Assembly: GCA_905221605.1 (NCBI GenBank)
Contig: CAJNDS010002258.1
Location: 322,501 to 386,500, forward strand
DNA from: Symbiodinium natans
Lineage: Eukaryota > Sar > Dinophyceae > Suessiales > Symbiodiniaceae
Length of the DNA: 64,000 nt
Reading direction: 5' to 3'
Shown here: one piece after another, positions 46,693 to 58,597 of the stretch
How positions within the stretch are numbered: position 1 is the stretch's first letter
Layout: every line of letters begins with the position of its first letter
Position numbers and translations under genes: made by a program
Notes under the pieces: generated by a model
Told to the model about the DNA's origin: nothing
Databases searched by the model: none
Seen by the model: only the letters and a program-made list of their open reading frames with translations

Positions 46693-48600
46693 GTGTCGGC
46701 GGTGCCGGCTACGAAGGTGACATGCGCTCAGCCGAGCCGTCAACTGAAGCCCACGGCTCAGAAGCTTCTGAGAACTTCAGTGCCGACCCTCTTTCCAATC
46801 GAGGACCGCATGCGGTGGCTCACTTGCCGCTCAGTCTGCAACAGACCTATTCGAGCCTGTAATGCCAAACACTGCAGGTAGATTCCTGTGTGTGCTGTTG
46901 GCCGTGCCATCTCTGGCAGGGATGTTCGAGCGGCAAATGCTCAACATCAACTCCAGAGATGAGGACATGCCACGCCCTTAGTTTGAGCAGCTTCATCCAT
47001 GCGGGGCCCCCGGAGCAGCTCTTACTCGTACCGTGACATCTCACCCGAGCTTCCTTCAGGCAGTCTTGCCGCGAGGACATCGAAAAGCTGCTGGACTACT
47101 GTCAGCGCATGGTGAAGATGGCAGAGAACACCCGCGAACAGGCCTGGACTGGGGGCCAAAACACAGGACTTGTATAGACTCGTAACACGAGGGGGGGGGC
47201 CTTTTGCCAAAGGGGTTCAAGCCGGTTTGTGACAAGCCCGTTCAGCCATGCCACTGCAGTCCACGACACAGGGTATGAAACGAGAGGCCGCGACAAGGGT
47301 CATGTAGCAGCGGGAGGGTGGGGGGGGGGGGCGCGAGAATACCTATTTTAGGCGTGTGGACAGCAGCAGGCAGCCCAAGGGCATGATTCGGTACATGTGA
47401 GGATGCTTTTTGGCCATGCCAGAGAGGGCAAATGCCTTGCTTCTGCCTTGTGTGGACCAGGATGTGCCAGTTCCAAGTCTGGCCTCCAACGAAGCCTCAG
47501 GCAGAAGCCTGAGCAGTGTAACTGCGGAGATGGGCGCGTGACACCACGAGTCTGGTGGGCCACCCTCAGGCCCTCAGGCCAACAGGTGAGCGCAGAGAAC
47601 GAGCCGCAGGCACTGCACTGGTCAGAGCTGGGACCGGGCGGTCCAACCCCGCAAAGCAGACATATGGATGTGCAGCAAGGCACCTCCACTCAAGTCATGA
47701 GCCAACCTGACGATCCGCGAGAGTTTTCCGATTGCCAACTCTCCTTGTGCCGAGCCATTTGCATCCTGGACTTTTGCATGCTCTCGGAGTCCTGGGCCTT
47801 TTGTTCTCCAACGTCGACAATGTGCTCTCCACGTGTGGATGGCGGACTTCAGTGGCGAAGTCACCCAGAAACCTGCGCGCGATCCGTCACCACTGGCCCT
47901 AAAGCCGGACCAAAGAACCCAACAAGAGTTGGGATGTTCAGAATTGTGGAAGCCATTTAGGTGTATCAGGGGTGCCCCTACTTTGGGAAAATTTGCAAAA
48001 ACACAGAGTCAAGAACGTTCTCTGAGCAGGCGATGGTCACTGAACTCCAGGCTAAGGCACGCCATTTGCTAACTTCCCTGTGGTTGGTTGGGGACACGAC
48101 CTTCAGAAGCGAGGTGCGCGAGCTGCAGCTGGATAGCCGAGAGCTTCGTATTCTGGTTCAGGAAAGCCTTGCCCTGGGCCCGGTGCTCGGACTCTTCGGG
48201 CGCCTGAGAGCTTAGGGTCGACTTCGGGTGAGTGGCAGGATTAGCGGATAAAGCGTAGGAGAAACACTCAGCCGCAAGGTCCGCGGACTCCGAGGGCTTC
48301 GCGAACTTCCGAGGCCCGCCGGACGCACGCGCCTTGCCACCAATGGTTGGAGCTCTTGTGAACAGCAAGAAATGTGCACCGAGGCAACAGCTATGTACAT
48401 ATATATATATATATATTTATTTATTGTAACACGTGAGAACTCAGGGAGGCAGAGGTGCTAGAAACTGCAAGTGCGGACGCCCTGTGAAGAGACCCCTGCA
48501 CGAGGTCGGCAGGGAGGCCCTGACCACCCCAATCAAGGATGACGCCCACGTGGATCCTTCCGAAAGCATCCTGCAGCCTTCGCCGGGCGAGGAGAGCTGA
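46693..48600 (+). CDS. coiled-coil protein, multi-exon, unrecognised
   Basis: Exon from 46693 (after AG) reads GVGGAGYEGDMRSAEPSTEA then HGSEASENFSADPLSNRG. A short stretch near 46920 reads MFERQMLNINSRDEDM. An exon near 47085-47165 reads CREDIEKLLDYCQRMVKMAE then NTREQAW. Further stretches include VSAENEPQALHWSELGPGG (about 47590) and AMVTELQAKARHLLTSLW with SEVRELQLDSRELRILVQES (about 48030-48170). Exon 48462-48600 reads CKCGRPVKRPLHEVGREALT and ends PSPGEES with TGA. Heptad-like helices dominate and no enzyme motif is seen. That all exons belong to one gene is inferred from strand, spacing and composition. An AT microsatellite (48395-48420) lies in the last intron. Confidence 0.45.
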
Positions 48601-48995
48601 GTAACGGAAAGGAAGGACGGGGCTCGCATGTAATTAATGCCATGGCCCAAGACACCACATATGTCAGGAAGTGCATGAATTTGTACAAAGTGAGATTGTC
48701 TCACGCATGAGCGAGGAAGTTTGTAGCGGTGGAGATGTTCACCTTGAAAGCCCCCAAACCCCCAACCCTTGGAAGAGGTGTCTTGGCCAGATAATTCAGA
48801 TTGAGTTTTTGGCTGGGCCGACTCTGGTCCTGTGGAGGGCTCCATGTCTCCCTAGTGACTACCGTGGGTGGGCTCAATGTCATCTCGTGTCAGCATATGA
48901 GGCCTGCCACAGTTCGTACAGTAAATCCTTGAGTGTTTGTGCTTTTGAGCCCCTGCCCTTCCCTTTACACTGGCCATTGCAACCGAAGTTGGCAG

Positions 48996-49663
48996 ATATA
49001 CGCTCCGTGCCCTTGAAGCTTTGCTGCGACACCGGGCTCTGGAGAAATTCTCGCAGGGGAAGCCGACTGAGGTAAGGAGTCGAGTTGCGTGTCTCTGTTC
49101 CGAGGTGACGGCCCTTGCAGAGCTGGAAGGCCGATTCTAGCATGCTTGTATATCTGTCCATGCAAGTGCCAATCCGTGTGCATGGCTTGAGGTTCACCCT
49201 ACCTCCTCAGCGCCGATGGGAAGGGCGCAGTGTGCTGCTGGGATGTTTCGCAGTGCTCTGAGCACTTGGGTTTTTAGGGAAGGGCCATCTCAAAGCTTCG
49301 CTTGGCACGTTGTACGCGTTGCAATGTCTGAGTAGAAATGTGGAAGCAGAGCTTATATGTATCCCTGTCTCTTTGTCTCCCTGGCTGAGGCCCGGGACGC
49401 AGATCACCGAGCCGGTGCACGTCTTGCAAGCCCATTCGGATGCCATCTCCCAGGCTCAACGATCTCTGCATCCACTGCACTCTGAACTTCTTCAGATCGC
49501 CTTTTTCTTCGGAGACGAGCAGCCTGAGGCGCTGCTGTTAAGAAGCAGCCGCATCCCCGAAGCCTTGGAGGCTTCCATGCTCATCCGATCAGCTGCGCTT
49601 CCTATCCGCATGTGCGTTCAGAAGCTCAACAGCGCACGCGCACGAACCTGCAGTGCCCGGTAG
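48996..49663 (+). CDS. WD-repeat-like protein exons
   Basis: Exon 48996-49071 (TLRALEALLRHRALEKFSQG, then KPTE) ends at a GTAAGG donor. Near 49210 comes ADGKGAVCCWDVSQCSEH, a good WD repeat end (DG...WD). The stretch from about 49403 reads ITEPVHVLQAHSDAIS, resembling the start of a WD blade (H.D.I), then continues HPLHSELLQIAFFFGDEQPE and EALEASMLIRSAALPIRM to a stop at 49663. Two partial blades plus a helical C-terminus suggest a scaffold or transport-complex subunit. The junction between the first two pieces is not resolved. Confidence 0.45.
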
Positions 49664-49689
49664 AACAGTGCTTGCAGGACCTACTCTGG

Positions 49690-51280
49690 AAAGGCGAGCG
49701 CGAGCCTCGAAATGTCTTCCAGCCTCTCGTTTGAGTGGCGAGTACATTTGTTTTTGTTGGTAAGTGTTTGTTTGTCACAAGGTCGGAAGGCTCCCAGGCC
49801 AGCCAGCTTTTTTGTCGGGCTTTCTAGGATCTTGCAAACGAAAGATGAGCGAGGCTGAAGCCGACCTGAGTCCCAAGTCCAAGTCCACGCAGGCGCCGCA
49901 GAATTTCCCGCGTTCTCCCTTATGGGATATCCGACCTGTGGGCCGTTTGGATATGTGTTCTTTGCATTTGACGTGGAGAGCCGCCAGGCCGTCTCCACAG
50001 CACCCAGCGAGGCTGCCGGGCCTGTCCCACTGAAGGCGAAGAGGGGCCCCATCGGCAGGATGGGACGGCTTTTGAAAGGGTGCATGCTTTGGGGAAGGCG
50101 CCCAATTGTTAGCAGAACACTCTTGTAGCTACGCGCCTCTCCCGCAGGAGCGGGAGCACAGGAGGGACAGGAAATCAAGCAGGATCCCAAAATTCGACAC
50201 AGGAGGACACAATAGATCAGGAACGGGATCAGCCACGCTCTGGAAACGGGCAATGGCTTGCGTATACTAACGAGCAACTGTTCTTGGGGCAACAGTGCTA
50301 CAGCATCCCATCATTCCGTCTGCATTGTCTACCAGTAGCAGACAGGGCATGAACTCGGCGAGCAGCCTTGAGAGGTAATCCTGCCACGATACTCAATCAG
50401 CGCAGGGCAGCATAACTCAAGAGCTCGCACTGATACAAGCACTTGCAAATATCCTGTGAACGAAGCATTCGAGTAGGCATCTGAGAGTGGGAGATCGGGG
50501 TAGCGGGTCGTGTGCATCTGGCAGTTCCGAAGTCTACCCGCCAGTGCCATTACATTTTATGCTGTCTGCTTGTGATGCTGACCTGAACAAAATAGTCACG
50601 CAGGCGGTGCCTTCTATGAAGCCTGATGCTCAGAAGTCTGTCCATCCGCAAGATGCTAGAAGAAAACTCTATTTGGGGTCGCTGTTTCCTGAGGGCCTAG
50701 GGGACAGTCCGCATGCCGCGTGTGGAGACCCGCAAGCTTCAGCATTCGCTCTTTTTCCTCCCTTGGAGAGCGATCGATACTGCCAATCAAATAGCCAACT
50801 TCCAGATCGCCTTGAGTAGGGCTCCTGGGGGCGTGCTAATTTTCCTGCAGCGGGCGCTGGCTTCGCAGTCTTCGGCATAAAGTAAGATAAGATAAGCAAC
50901 CTCTCCCCATGGCACCCCCGCTCCGTTCTCTCACGATTCCATACGACTCCGTCTTCTTGAGGAAGCCGAAGCGGAGAGGGCTCCTGCAGCAGATGCCTCG
51001 AGCTTTTCTGTGACAAGGGATTGCCGGGGAGTAGTCTCAACTAGTGCCTGTGTGTGACACTCGCTTTGCGCAAGGTGCTGCCTTTGTTGCTGTCGTGGCC
51101 AGTCATTCAAGAGCGGGCCGCATTGGCTCGTCGCCACCTCCTCCGAGGAAGTGCAGGGAAACTAGGGCTGAGAAGGCGAAGAGATTCAGGCAGAACATAC
51201 CTAGCTGCCATTGGCGTAGCTCGTATAGGGTGAGACAAGGAAAAGAAGGAGTGTGAGCATCTTCGAAAGAGAGAAGCACA
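49690..51280. other. no gene firmly supported
   Basis: 50920-51055 is open in two frames with plausible proteins (for example RLRLLEEAEAERAPAADASS), but neither could be tied to a gene. The rest looks non-coding. Confidence 0.3.
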
Positions 51281-51281
51281 G

Positions 51282-51572
51282 GATGGGCACCTGGTCGTCT
51301 GGTACTTCAAGCCTCTGCCCAGGCCGCGTCTAAATCTCGGGACAAGAAACACCTTGGTGCAAAGTCTCACATCTCGCGCCAAGAAGCTCGGCAGCCATGA
51401 AGAACTCGGCAGGAAGACCCCGAAAGCTGGCGAAGGCATCTTTGAGGCTTCCATGTGGGACACTGTTTCTGTGCTGGTTGTTAGGACGATTGCGGGTGCA
51501 TGCAAGTTCTGTGACGTGCCGCACGCTGCTAATGAGCCTGTTGTTGTGGCTTCGTTTTGGCTCACGAAGTAA
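51282..51572 (+). CDS. unrecognised terminal exon, 96 residues
   Basis: After an AG at 51280-51281 one frame stays open to TAA at 51570-51572. It reads DGHLVVWYFKPLPRPRLNLG, then SRAKKLGSHEELGRKTPKAG, EASMWDTVSVLVVRTIAG and ANEPVVVASFWLTK. The composition and clean acceptor support coding. The opening DGHLVVW resembles the end of a WD-type beta strand, but one motif is not enough. An open frame on the opposite strand covers the same DNA and is taken as a shadow. 51600-52880 shows no gene I can support. Confidence 0.45.
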   Translation, partial: DGHLVVWYFKPLPRPRLNLGTRNTLVQSLTSRAKKLGSHEELGRKTPKAGEGIFEASMWDTVSVLVVRTIAGACKFCDVPHAANEPVVVASFWLTK

Positions 51573-52887
51573 CGTCATCAAGCCATGCCTTCCTTGAGGG
51601 ATGTCGCGGCCCCAGCTCCTACACTTAGGCCCTACACAGCTTCTGCCAAGTACCGGGTGTTTCGCCATGTTGAAAGCTTTCGTGAAACCTGGGCCGCAAA
51701 ATTGTTCCGGATGGGCGATTGCCGCCGAGGTGCAGGGTTTCCATGGCCTATCGCCATGTCGTCTTTCTTCCCACAGGCCATTCCCGGTTTTGACAAGCGT
51801 GGTCTTTGTGCTGTGAGAGATGGCTGTGCACTGAGCCCTCAACCCTCACTCCTCGTGGAGCAGTGCAGGAGCGTGGCACATGAAAGCCCTAAAACCCAAG
51901 ATTGCCTTAGAATCGCATCGTCTCCGCTGAAGGGCGCCCAAAGCCGCGGCGACTCCCCGAGACGAAGGTGCCACCTCTTAACGAGCACAGAGGAGGGTTC
52001 TACTTGAACATGGGAAATACATGTTTTTTTTCATCATCTTTCCCAATGTTTCAGTAAGTCGCGTGATGGGAATTTAACCGAAGCTTCAAGGCCTTCTGGT
52101 TGTTTTGACAGGGTCACCTGCCTCGAAACTTCGCATGACTCCGGGTAACCCCAGCAATAGGGCTCGCGGAGAAATTCTGGGAACTTCGCATAATAGTGGG
52201 CTACCTTACTAGATCGGGTAGCAACAGTACCTGGTGTCAATCTTCTCCAAGAACCTAAAGCCAATGCTACGCCAGCGTGAGGTCGAAAGTCAATGCTATG
52301 TAAGCCAAGTGCATGCCAACTTCTTCATCACTTCATCTACCTGAAATCTCCCCTGTTGCTGCCCTCACCTGAACCCAACCCAACCCACTCCACGCTGTAG
52401 CCGATACTCTCATGGAGTCCTGTCCTTGTTGTCGCCACCGCATTGTGTCAGGTCTGTATCTCCTACGAAATCAGGGAGGCACAGTGAGAGGAGCCCACGC
52501 GCTTCCAACGAGTTTGCCCGTCACCGAGATTCTTTGGTGAAGAGCACTAGGATGAAACTTGTTTACAAGTTTACTAGGGTGTAGTGTAGGGGTTCCAGGG
52601 TAGTGCTTGTCTAGGTGTAGTTCTACTTCTCGCCCAGGTGCAAACCGCAGTACGCTTGCGGCCCTTCCTGAACAATGAAGTGAGCAAGGCACACATGTTA
52701 TAAGCGGTGTATGCTTGATTCTGATTCATGCTTTCTTGATCTGCCAGTCGGGTGCAGCCCCGGCAAGCTGCGTAGAGGCCTCCGCCCTTTTCCAGAAGCC
52801 AGGGCTGGCTGTAGTTTCTTCGCACCCAAGTGGGTTTGAACTGGAGTTGGTTTTTCGCCAGTGGCACTTGTGATATCTCCTTGCCAG

Positions 52888-55800
52888 ATGAAGCCAAACG
52901 GCCACGTCGTCCTCTCCGATCCGGAGGCGGGCAGATCACAAGATTTGCGACCTGTGGCATATGCGTTCATTTGCAGTGGCTGGCTATGTTGAACATGCCT
53001 GCAGAAGCCACAGCAGCCCGGACGCGAGTTCGAATGTACCTTTGCCTTTGATTCCAGCCGCAGCCTTGGTTCACACCAAAACCACTGATTGGAATCTCTA
53101 TAGAGAGCCCTGTTTGGGGATGGCGAGGCCGGCCCAAGTCGGAGAACTACGCCGATCAGCGTGAGCTGCACATGTTGGGGTATTTCCTCGCTGCAGCCTG
53201 CTTTGCTTCTTTTAGGCTCCCGGGGTATCTCGCGTCGCTTACGAATTTTGTATCGACAGGTCCGATTTTCCGAGGTTGTTTTGCTTGTGCTGTACAGTGG
53301 CACTTTGAGAAAGGCCAAAAAGCCCGTGGTTCTTCCACCTCAGTCAGCCAGTCAATCAGTGTCAGGTACTATCTACAACAGCGTCGGAGCGGAAATGGTC
53401 ATGCACGGAACCACTGGCCACGGCCATGGATGGTACGTGAAGCGAAGCATAGTTGTGTATTGATAGGCATCGAAGTGGCATTTCCGAGCGCAGACCGCAG
53501 AGTGAGACAGATTCTGTGGCTGCTTGGCTGAGGTTTCAACTGTTGCTTGGTTGCCTATGGGCAAACCGGGACAGGGCAGATGCCTCAGAGAGAGATTGCG
53601 CGTGGAGGGGGGGGGGGGATGCGGTGTAGTGTCCTGTAATTTTGGCAGCCGAAGAACTCACCAACCGACACGTCTTTTTCTGCCCGCATTCCCTAAACAA
53701 CGAGCGAACGCCCATTCCGTGGCTTAGGAAGACACACACCGTGCATGGCGACTGGCAAAGCCAAGAGCAGCGGGGACTCCTGCCACGGATCTCTGAAGGC
53801 ATGAGGGACGATGAGGGACGTTCCCGGTGCACCTCGCAGTGTGGTAGCGGGGGTTTGCTACAAGCAGAATTCAACTGCACGAGACTGAGCCTCCCACAGG
53901 ATTGTTTCAACGCCTGGCGCAATGCCGAGCGGAAGGCCAGGCTTCTGGGGGTTTGAACACTGGATCTTTTGAACCTGCACCCCGGGCCCCAAACGGTTGG
54001 TGCTGATGCTTTCATTGTGAGGTGCGTCTTGGCGAGTACGCATTAGCTACATCGAGGCTGGCAGCACGTGTGAGCTGGCCTGGTGAACCTCGTCAGACCG
54101 ATAGACCTTGACAATAAGAGGAGAAGTAAAAGGATTAAAACAGAAAGGGGTTTGGACATATTTTTTTGACACATCACAATTATATTTGGTCATTTGTGAC
54201 TGATCTTTGAGCAAGAATTTCATGGCGTACTAATCTTCCTGCTACTCTTTTCGTGTACTTACAAAGAGGTCAAAGAATGATAAATGATAATATGAAAGAA
54301 AGAAGAGGACTCTTTTCATGTATGGCTTCAGCAGGTTTACAACGACCGCTTGCGAGATCTGCTGGAGCATGCAGTGCCGAGTCCATCTAGGGTGGAAACC
54401 GACAGCCCGGTCCTTACGCGGGTCGCCCTTTTTGTTCAGCGCGCGCCTTTTTCCCGGAGCAGTCCTCTTAAAAGACCCCAGTTCGTAGACTTTGGTTGGC
54501 TAATGGGACTCAGAAGTTCAAAAGAGTTCAAACGGACCTAAAGGGAGGAGTGATCTTGGATAGGTCTTTACATGCTTTGTCAGACAACCTCGTCGGCTCT
54601 TTTTCCTTGCCTGAGCCTTGCCTGAAATTCCCCCAAGTCGAAAGGCAGCGTACGCCGGCTGTCGAAGGGGCCGCCAACAAGTGGGACGGCAGCAGGTGCA
54701 GCAGGACTTTGACACATGACACCATCCTTTGCAGACCTTGAGTTAGCCGGCAGCGCGTTGTCTTCGACAGATTCGTGTTACTTGCCACACTCTTGCCGCA
54801 GGCTCGCGACTGGAAATACGGAATCATCCCGCCGTTGGGGTCTACGTGGAAAACCTACAGGACTTGATTGTCGAAAAGCGATCGGTATGATACTATCCTG
54901 CCTGCCATTCGAGACATCTATCACTCTGAGCCTGGGAGGAGCTGCCTGTGGAACACCTTCGGGACGTTGCTCGCCTGGTGGCAAAAGGTGGGGTGCTGAC
55001 AACGACAATGTCATGCAGATGATGTCTGCAGATGTCTATCTTCCCATGGCCTTGCCTTGTAGAGAGCTGCTACCCACTCTATGAGGCTTCCTTGTTGTTC
55101 TTTCCTGATGTTTATGTGTGTTGGGCTGGGTGGGCACGACAGATTGAGCAAAGCTTGGGCCGGAGTGATGTCCGAAGCACCAAAAAAGGTACAGAACAGG
55201 CCCAGGCTCACCACATTCTGTCTTCAGGAGAGAAGGCGAAGAAGGTGGAAAGGACATCTCCGCTGGAATAGATTCCTCGCAACAGTTCTCCCGGAATCTA
55301 TGCTTGACTGCGAATGCCTGGTAGATTCCGTCGATGACATTTCAGGACGACGATGAACGACCGTTCAAGTCGCTCGCATACCATCTTCATCTTCAAGGAG
55401 CTGCGGCTGAACATGCACTGATGTCACCGCCAGCAACTGGTTCAACTTGGCATCGTGATGGCTTGGAAGGTTGAAGTCCTACATGCCTCGAATGGAGATC
55501 ACATGTCCACCATGCAGGCTCGCCGTGTCTTGTGTAGTCTTGTAGATTGTCAGAGAACAGATAAGCTGAAACAAAGCCACAGACGAGACCGGACCCACGA
55601 AGGTCGTTGATCTGGCCGGGCGTGAAAACGAGCAGACCTCGGAGTGCAAGGGCGACCGCTTCCGGGAGCTCAGGCAGCTCAACTGTAGCTCTGCAGTAGC
55701 TTCCTGCAGTAGCTGTGGCCCCACCATGCGCACATATGCTTAAGCCTTAAGCCCCCGAAGAGTTTTTTGTTGACGCTTCGGGCCAAGCTTCAGGCATATC

Positions 55801-56287
55801 AACCGCAGTCTCTTCGACCTGGCGAGTTGCATTCATGCACTCTGCGATGGCAATCGCGACCATGTTCCCTTTAGGCAGAGGGGCGGGGAACAAGCGGGGG
55901 AAGAGAGCAGTAGGGGGAGGTTGGTCATTACACGCCCTTTCATTACGGAGAGGAACTCCAAGTTGACGATGCTGCGGCAGCCTGAGAGGGCACTTGTCTT
56001 TGCTTGCCCTCACCCTGCCTCTCCAGGCAAGGCAAAAAAGGTGCAACTCATCAACCTGCTTGTCCTTGAGGCTATCCGACAGCCTCGCCAGCAACAGCCG
56101 AACGACCCTCCTGGCGACATTGTCTCCGAGCCCTGCAGGCCTGAAGAAGCGGATGTTACCAGACCTGGAACAAAACTGATACTGTGCTTCCCGACCAGGC
56201 TACGATGAGAACATCCTCACTTGCCGTTTCCTGGAGTCCACGGGCTGGAGACTTAGCGCCATCATGCAGTCAAACACACTCCCGTGA
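52888..56287 (+). CDS. kinesin motor-domain protein, at least 16 exons
   Basis: Exons assemble into a kinesin head, a microtubule ATPase. 52888-52926 gives GHVVLSDPE; 53014 onward EFECTFAFDSS; about 53340-53428 ASQSVSGTIYNSVGAEMV. 53533-53575 plus 53728-53798 splice into the P-loop AYGQTGTGKTHTV and then GLLPRISEG. 53900-53935 gives LFQRLAQCRAE; 54022-54056 plus 54335-54380 RVRISYIEVYNDRLRDLL. 54802-54884 gives IRNHPAVGVYVENLQDLI; 54942-54994 HLRDVARLVAKGGV. 55346 onward gives switch I (TMNDRSSRSHTIF); 55583-55673 switch II as KVVDLAGREN. 55794-55874 gives INRSLFDLASCIHALCDGN, HVPFR; 55953-55979 NSKLTML; 56071-56138 LSDSLASNSRTTLLATLSPS; 56199 onward YDENILTCRFLEST, open to TGA at 56285-56287. 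Switch II is DLAGREN where most kinesins have DLAGSER. The first strand ('VRVRP') and any stalk were not found, so both ends are open. Confidence 0.93.
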
Positions 56288-57201
56288 CTTTAGCTGGCCC
56301 ATCTGCAAAAATCCGATGCAAGAATCGCGGCTGCGGGCTCTGAAAAGTTCGAAATAGAGCAACGTACGCAAGCAGCAGCAGCGCCTAAACACCTAGAATT
56401 GCCTAGAATCAGTCTGAATGCAGTGACCGTGTCGCTGGATGGCGCACCAATGGCTGCTGGCCACTGCGGCCACTGCAGTCCTGCCGAGACATGCAGGTGA
56501 CAAGAAGAGTTTGTGAAGTACCTCGCGGCTGCTCGTGTCTCTTGGCTTTCATGTACTGCATACCTGTGCTGCAAACTGCAGGCATGAAGATGGCGCACCA
56601 CTGGGTGGGTCTTCACCACTGATGTTGCGACTGGATGAGTCTAGCTTCCTGTGCCAACGGCAGAAGATGGATAGAGTATGATTTGATTGCAGACAGAAAC
56701 ATAGGACAGCAGTGTTGCGCTTGTAGCCCGGTCGGCCAAGGTGTTACGTGCCTTCGATAACTGGCGACAAAGATCCCGGTGATTGGTTTAAGGAACTGAC
56801 GGCTGCGTTGCAGAACGTCATGCTTTCCACAGCTGCTCCGCCCAAGGCCTGTGGCTGCTTGTGTTGCATGCATGCCTACTAGTAGAAGTTGGCAGCATGC
56901 AAGTGCCTGGCCAGGACACCTCGTCAGACAACGAGCGGGCGCAGTTTTACGCAGCTGGCAAGTTTTCCAACCCTGACACATGGCTGCAGACATCATGTCG
57001 GTCGCGATTCATGTGCAAGATGGGTTTTCTGCAGTGTTGCGGAAGATGCCAGGTCTCAGATGCAGGTCACCAGACGACGGACTTTCGATACAATCCCCGC
57101 TGGTGCTTGGCAGGACGGCCGCTTGAGAAGCTTGGGCAGCACTGCATCTGCATGCAAGATTCGCAAGGGTAGGCAGCTGGCATTATGCAACTTGGCCTCA
57201 G

Positions 57202-58597
57202 GAACTTACAATGCATTCACGAATTGAAGCGGGTCGTGGAGGAGGAAGTCGGCAAGGTTTTGGAAACAAGACCACTGGCGCCTGGTGCCGTGCTTTAACG
57301 CGCGTTGCCATTCCCAAAGCTCACAAACACCCTACTTGTGCGTGTTGTAATGCGGATCCTCCGGCGCATCCAGGTGAAGGAGAGCTTCCACAGGACTTGC
57401 TGCGCCCTTTCTTTAACAGCGTCAGGAGCCGAGCCGGGTGAAACTTGTTTCGTCTTGCTCAGTTTTTCTGGCCAGGGTAAAGGCCGTAGCAATTCTGAGC
57501 GGCTTCTGCTGACATCTTTCCCAGGTGCTGGTGAATCTTTACATGGACGGCAAAGCTCAAATCAAATGGCATGCAGATGATGAGTGGCCCTGCCCTGCTT
57601 TTGGTACATGGGTACTCCTCCATTGGGACCAAACTCATGGTGACTAGTCGCCTGAGCGTTCACGCATCTCACGGGCAAAGCTCAGGAAATGCTATGGCCC
57701 TTCGGACAATATCCTGATTGGAGCCATGGCTCATTCATGGGGCCATCCTGGGGGTCATGTGCTCGCATATTCGGGAAATCTCCAGGCTCCTTGTCCTTTG
57801 GCGCAGCGCGCGTCTTCGAAGTGCGGCGCAAACCGCGGCGTGGTGACACCGACCGCTGCGCACCCAGACGCCCCAGCTAGATTCACTCGGAGCGAGTTAT
57901 CCAGTTAGTCACCGTTGATCGTGAAGCGGGCTTTTGCTCCGTCCTGAGTGGTGCGATGAGGCAGTGCTCAACAGCTGCAGCGAATTCTGCTGCAGCCGGG
58001 CTCACTGCTGGTGATGGGAGGCCAAATTAAGGGGTAAGACAGACACACACACACACACAATCTCAGGTTTTATTTCAGTTTTGCGAAAACGCGGCACCGT
58101 GACGGTGAGCCTTGACAGAAGCATGCCTGTTCATTCGCCTGTTGTTTCTTTTCCATCCGGCAGCCCGACAATCACCAACTTGTCGCCAAGCCCCCTTTCA
58201 GCCTAGAGGGCAGGGTATAGAGGGAAAAGAAGCGACACGGAAGCAGCAGAACGCACTTACGACTGGCTGGGAGGTGCCATGCAAGCCAATTGGCAGCATT
58301 CACTTCCTCCTGTATCTCGCCTGCATCGACCGTGATCACGTGTCGTGTAAGGTGTATTTTGCACAGGCCTGTTGCGGCTTGCTCACTAAGGATCCAAGCT
58401 GCTTTGAAGGGCGCATCAATCTCACCTTTCGGCGCATTGTAGGAGATCGGAGGCGTGGAGAAGAGCCAAAAAAAAGTGAGATTGGTATTCAATGTATTCA
58501 ATTGCCAGGCAGTCAGCTTGCAGTTGCCATTGTGGATTTGCCTTCGAGCATTGAGCTCTGCCAAAGTGAGGCCGCATCACCACGCAGCCTGTCGTGA
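57202..58597 (+). CDS. AlkB-type Fe(II)/2-oxoglutarate dioxygenase
   Basis: Exons join in phase: 57202-57256 (CIHELKRVVEEEVGK), 57525-57583 (VLVNLYMDGKAQIKWHADD), 57686-57720 (CYGPSDNILI), 57786-57850 (GSLSFGAARVFEVRRK) and 57981-58020 (ILLQPGSLLVMGG). A stretch near 58240-58280 (TTGWEVPCK) and exon 58391 onward (GRINLTFRRIV) follow. HxD in KWHADDE gives the first two iron ligands, and R-x-N-x-T-x-R in GRINLTFR binds 2-oxoglutarate. The order matches ALKBH2/ALKBH3-like enzymes, which remove methyl groups from DNA or RNA bases. The distal iron His ('W.H.VP') is not clearly visible, so the exon near 58250 is uncertain. N-terminal exons are not fixed; TTDFRYNPR near 57075 is a candidate. The frame after FRRIV runs on to 58597, but splicing into 58588-58710 is possible. 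Confidence 0.85.

Noticed and set aside
51330-51842. 170-codon minus-strand ORF
   Set aside because: It is antisense to the + strand exon 51282-51572, which has a clean acceptor and a better composition.
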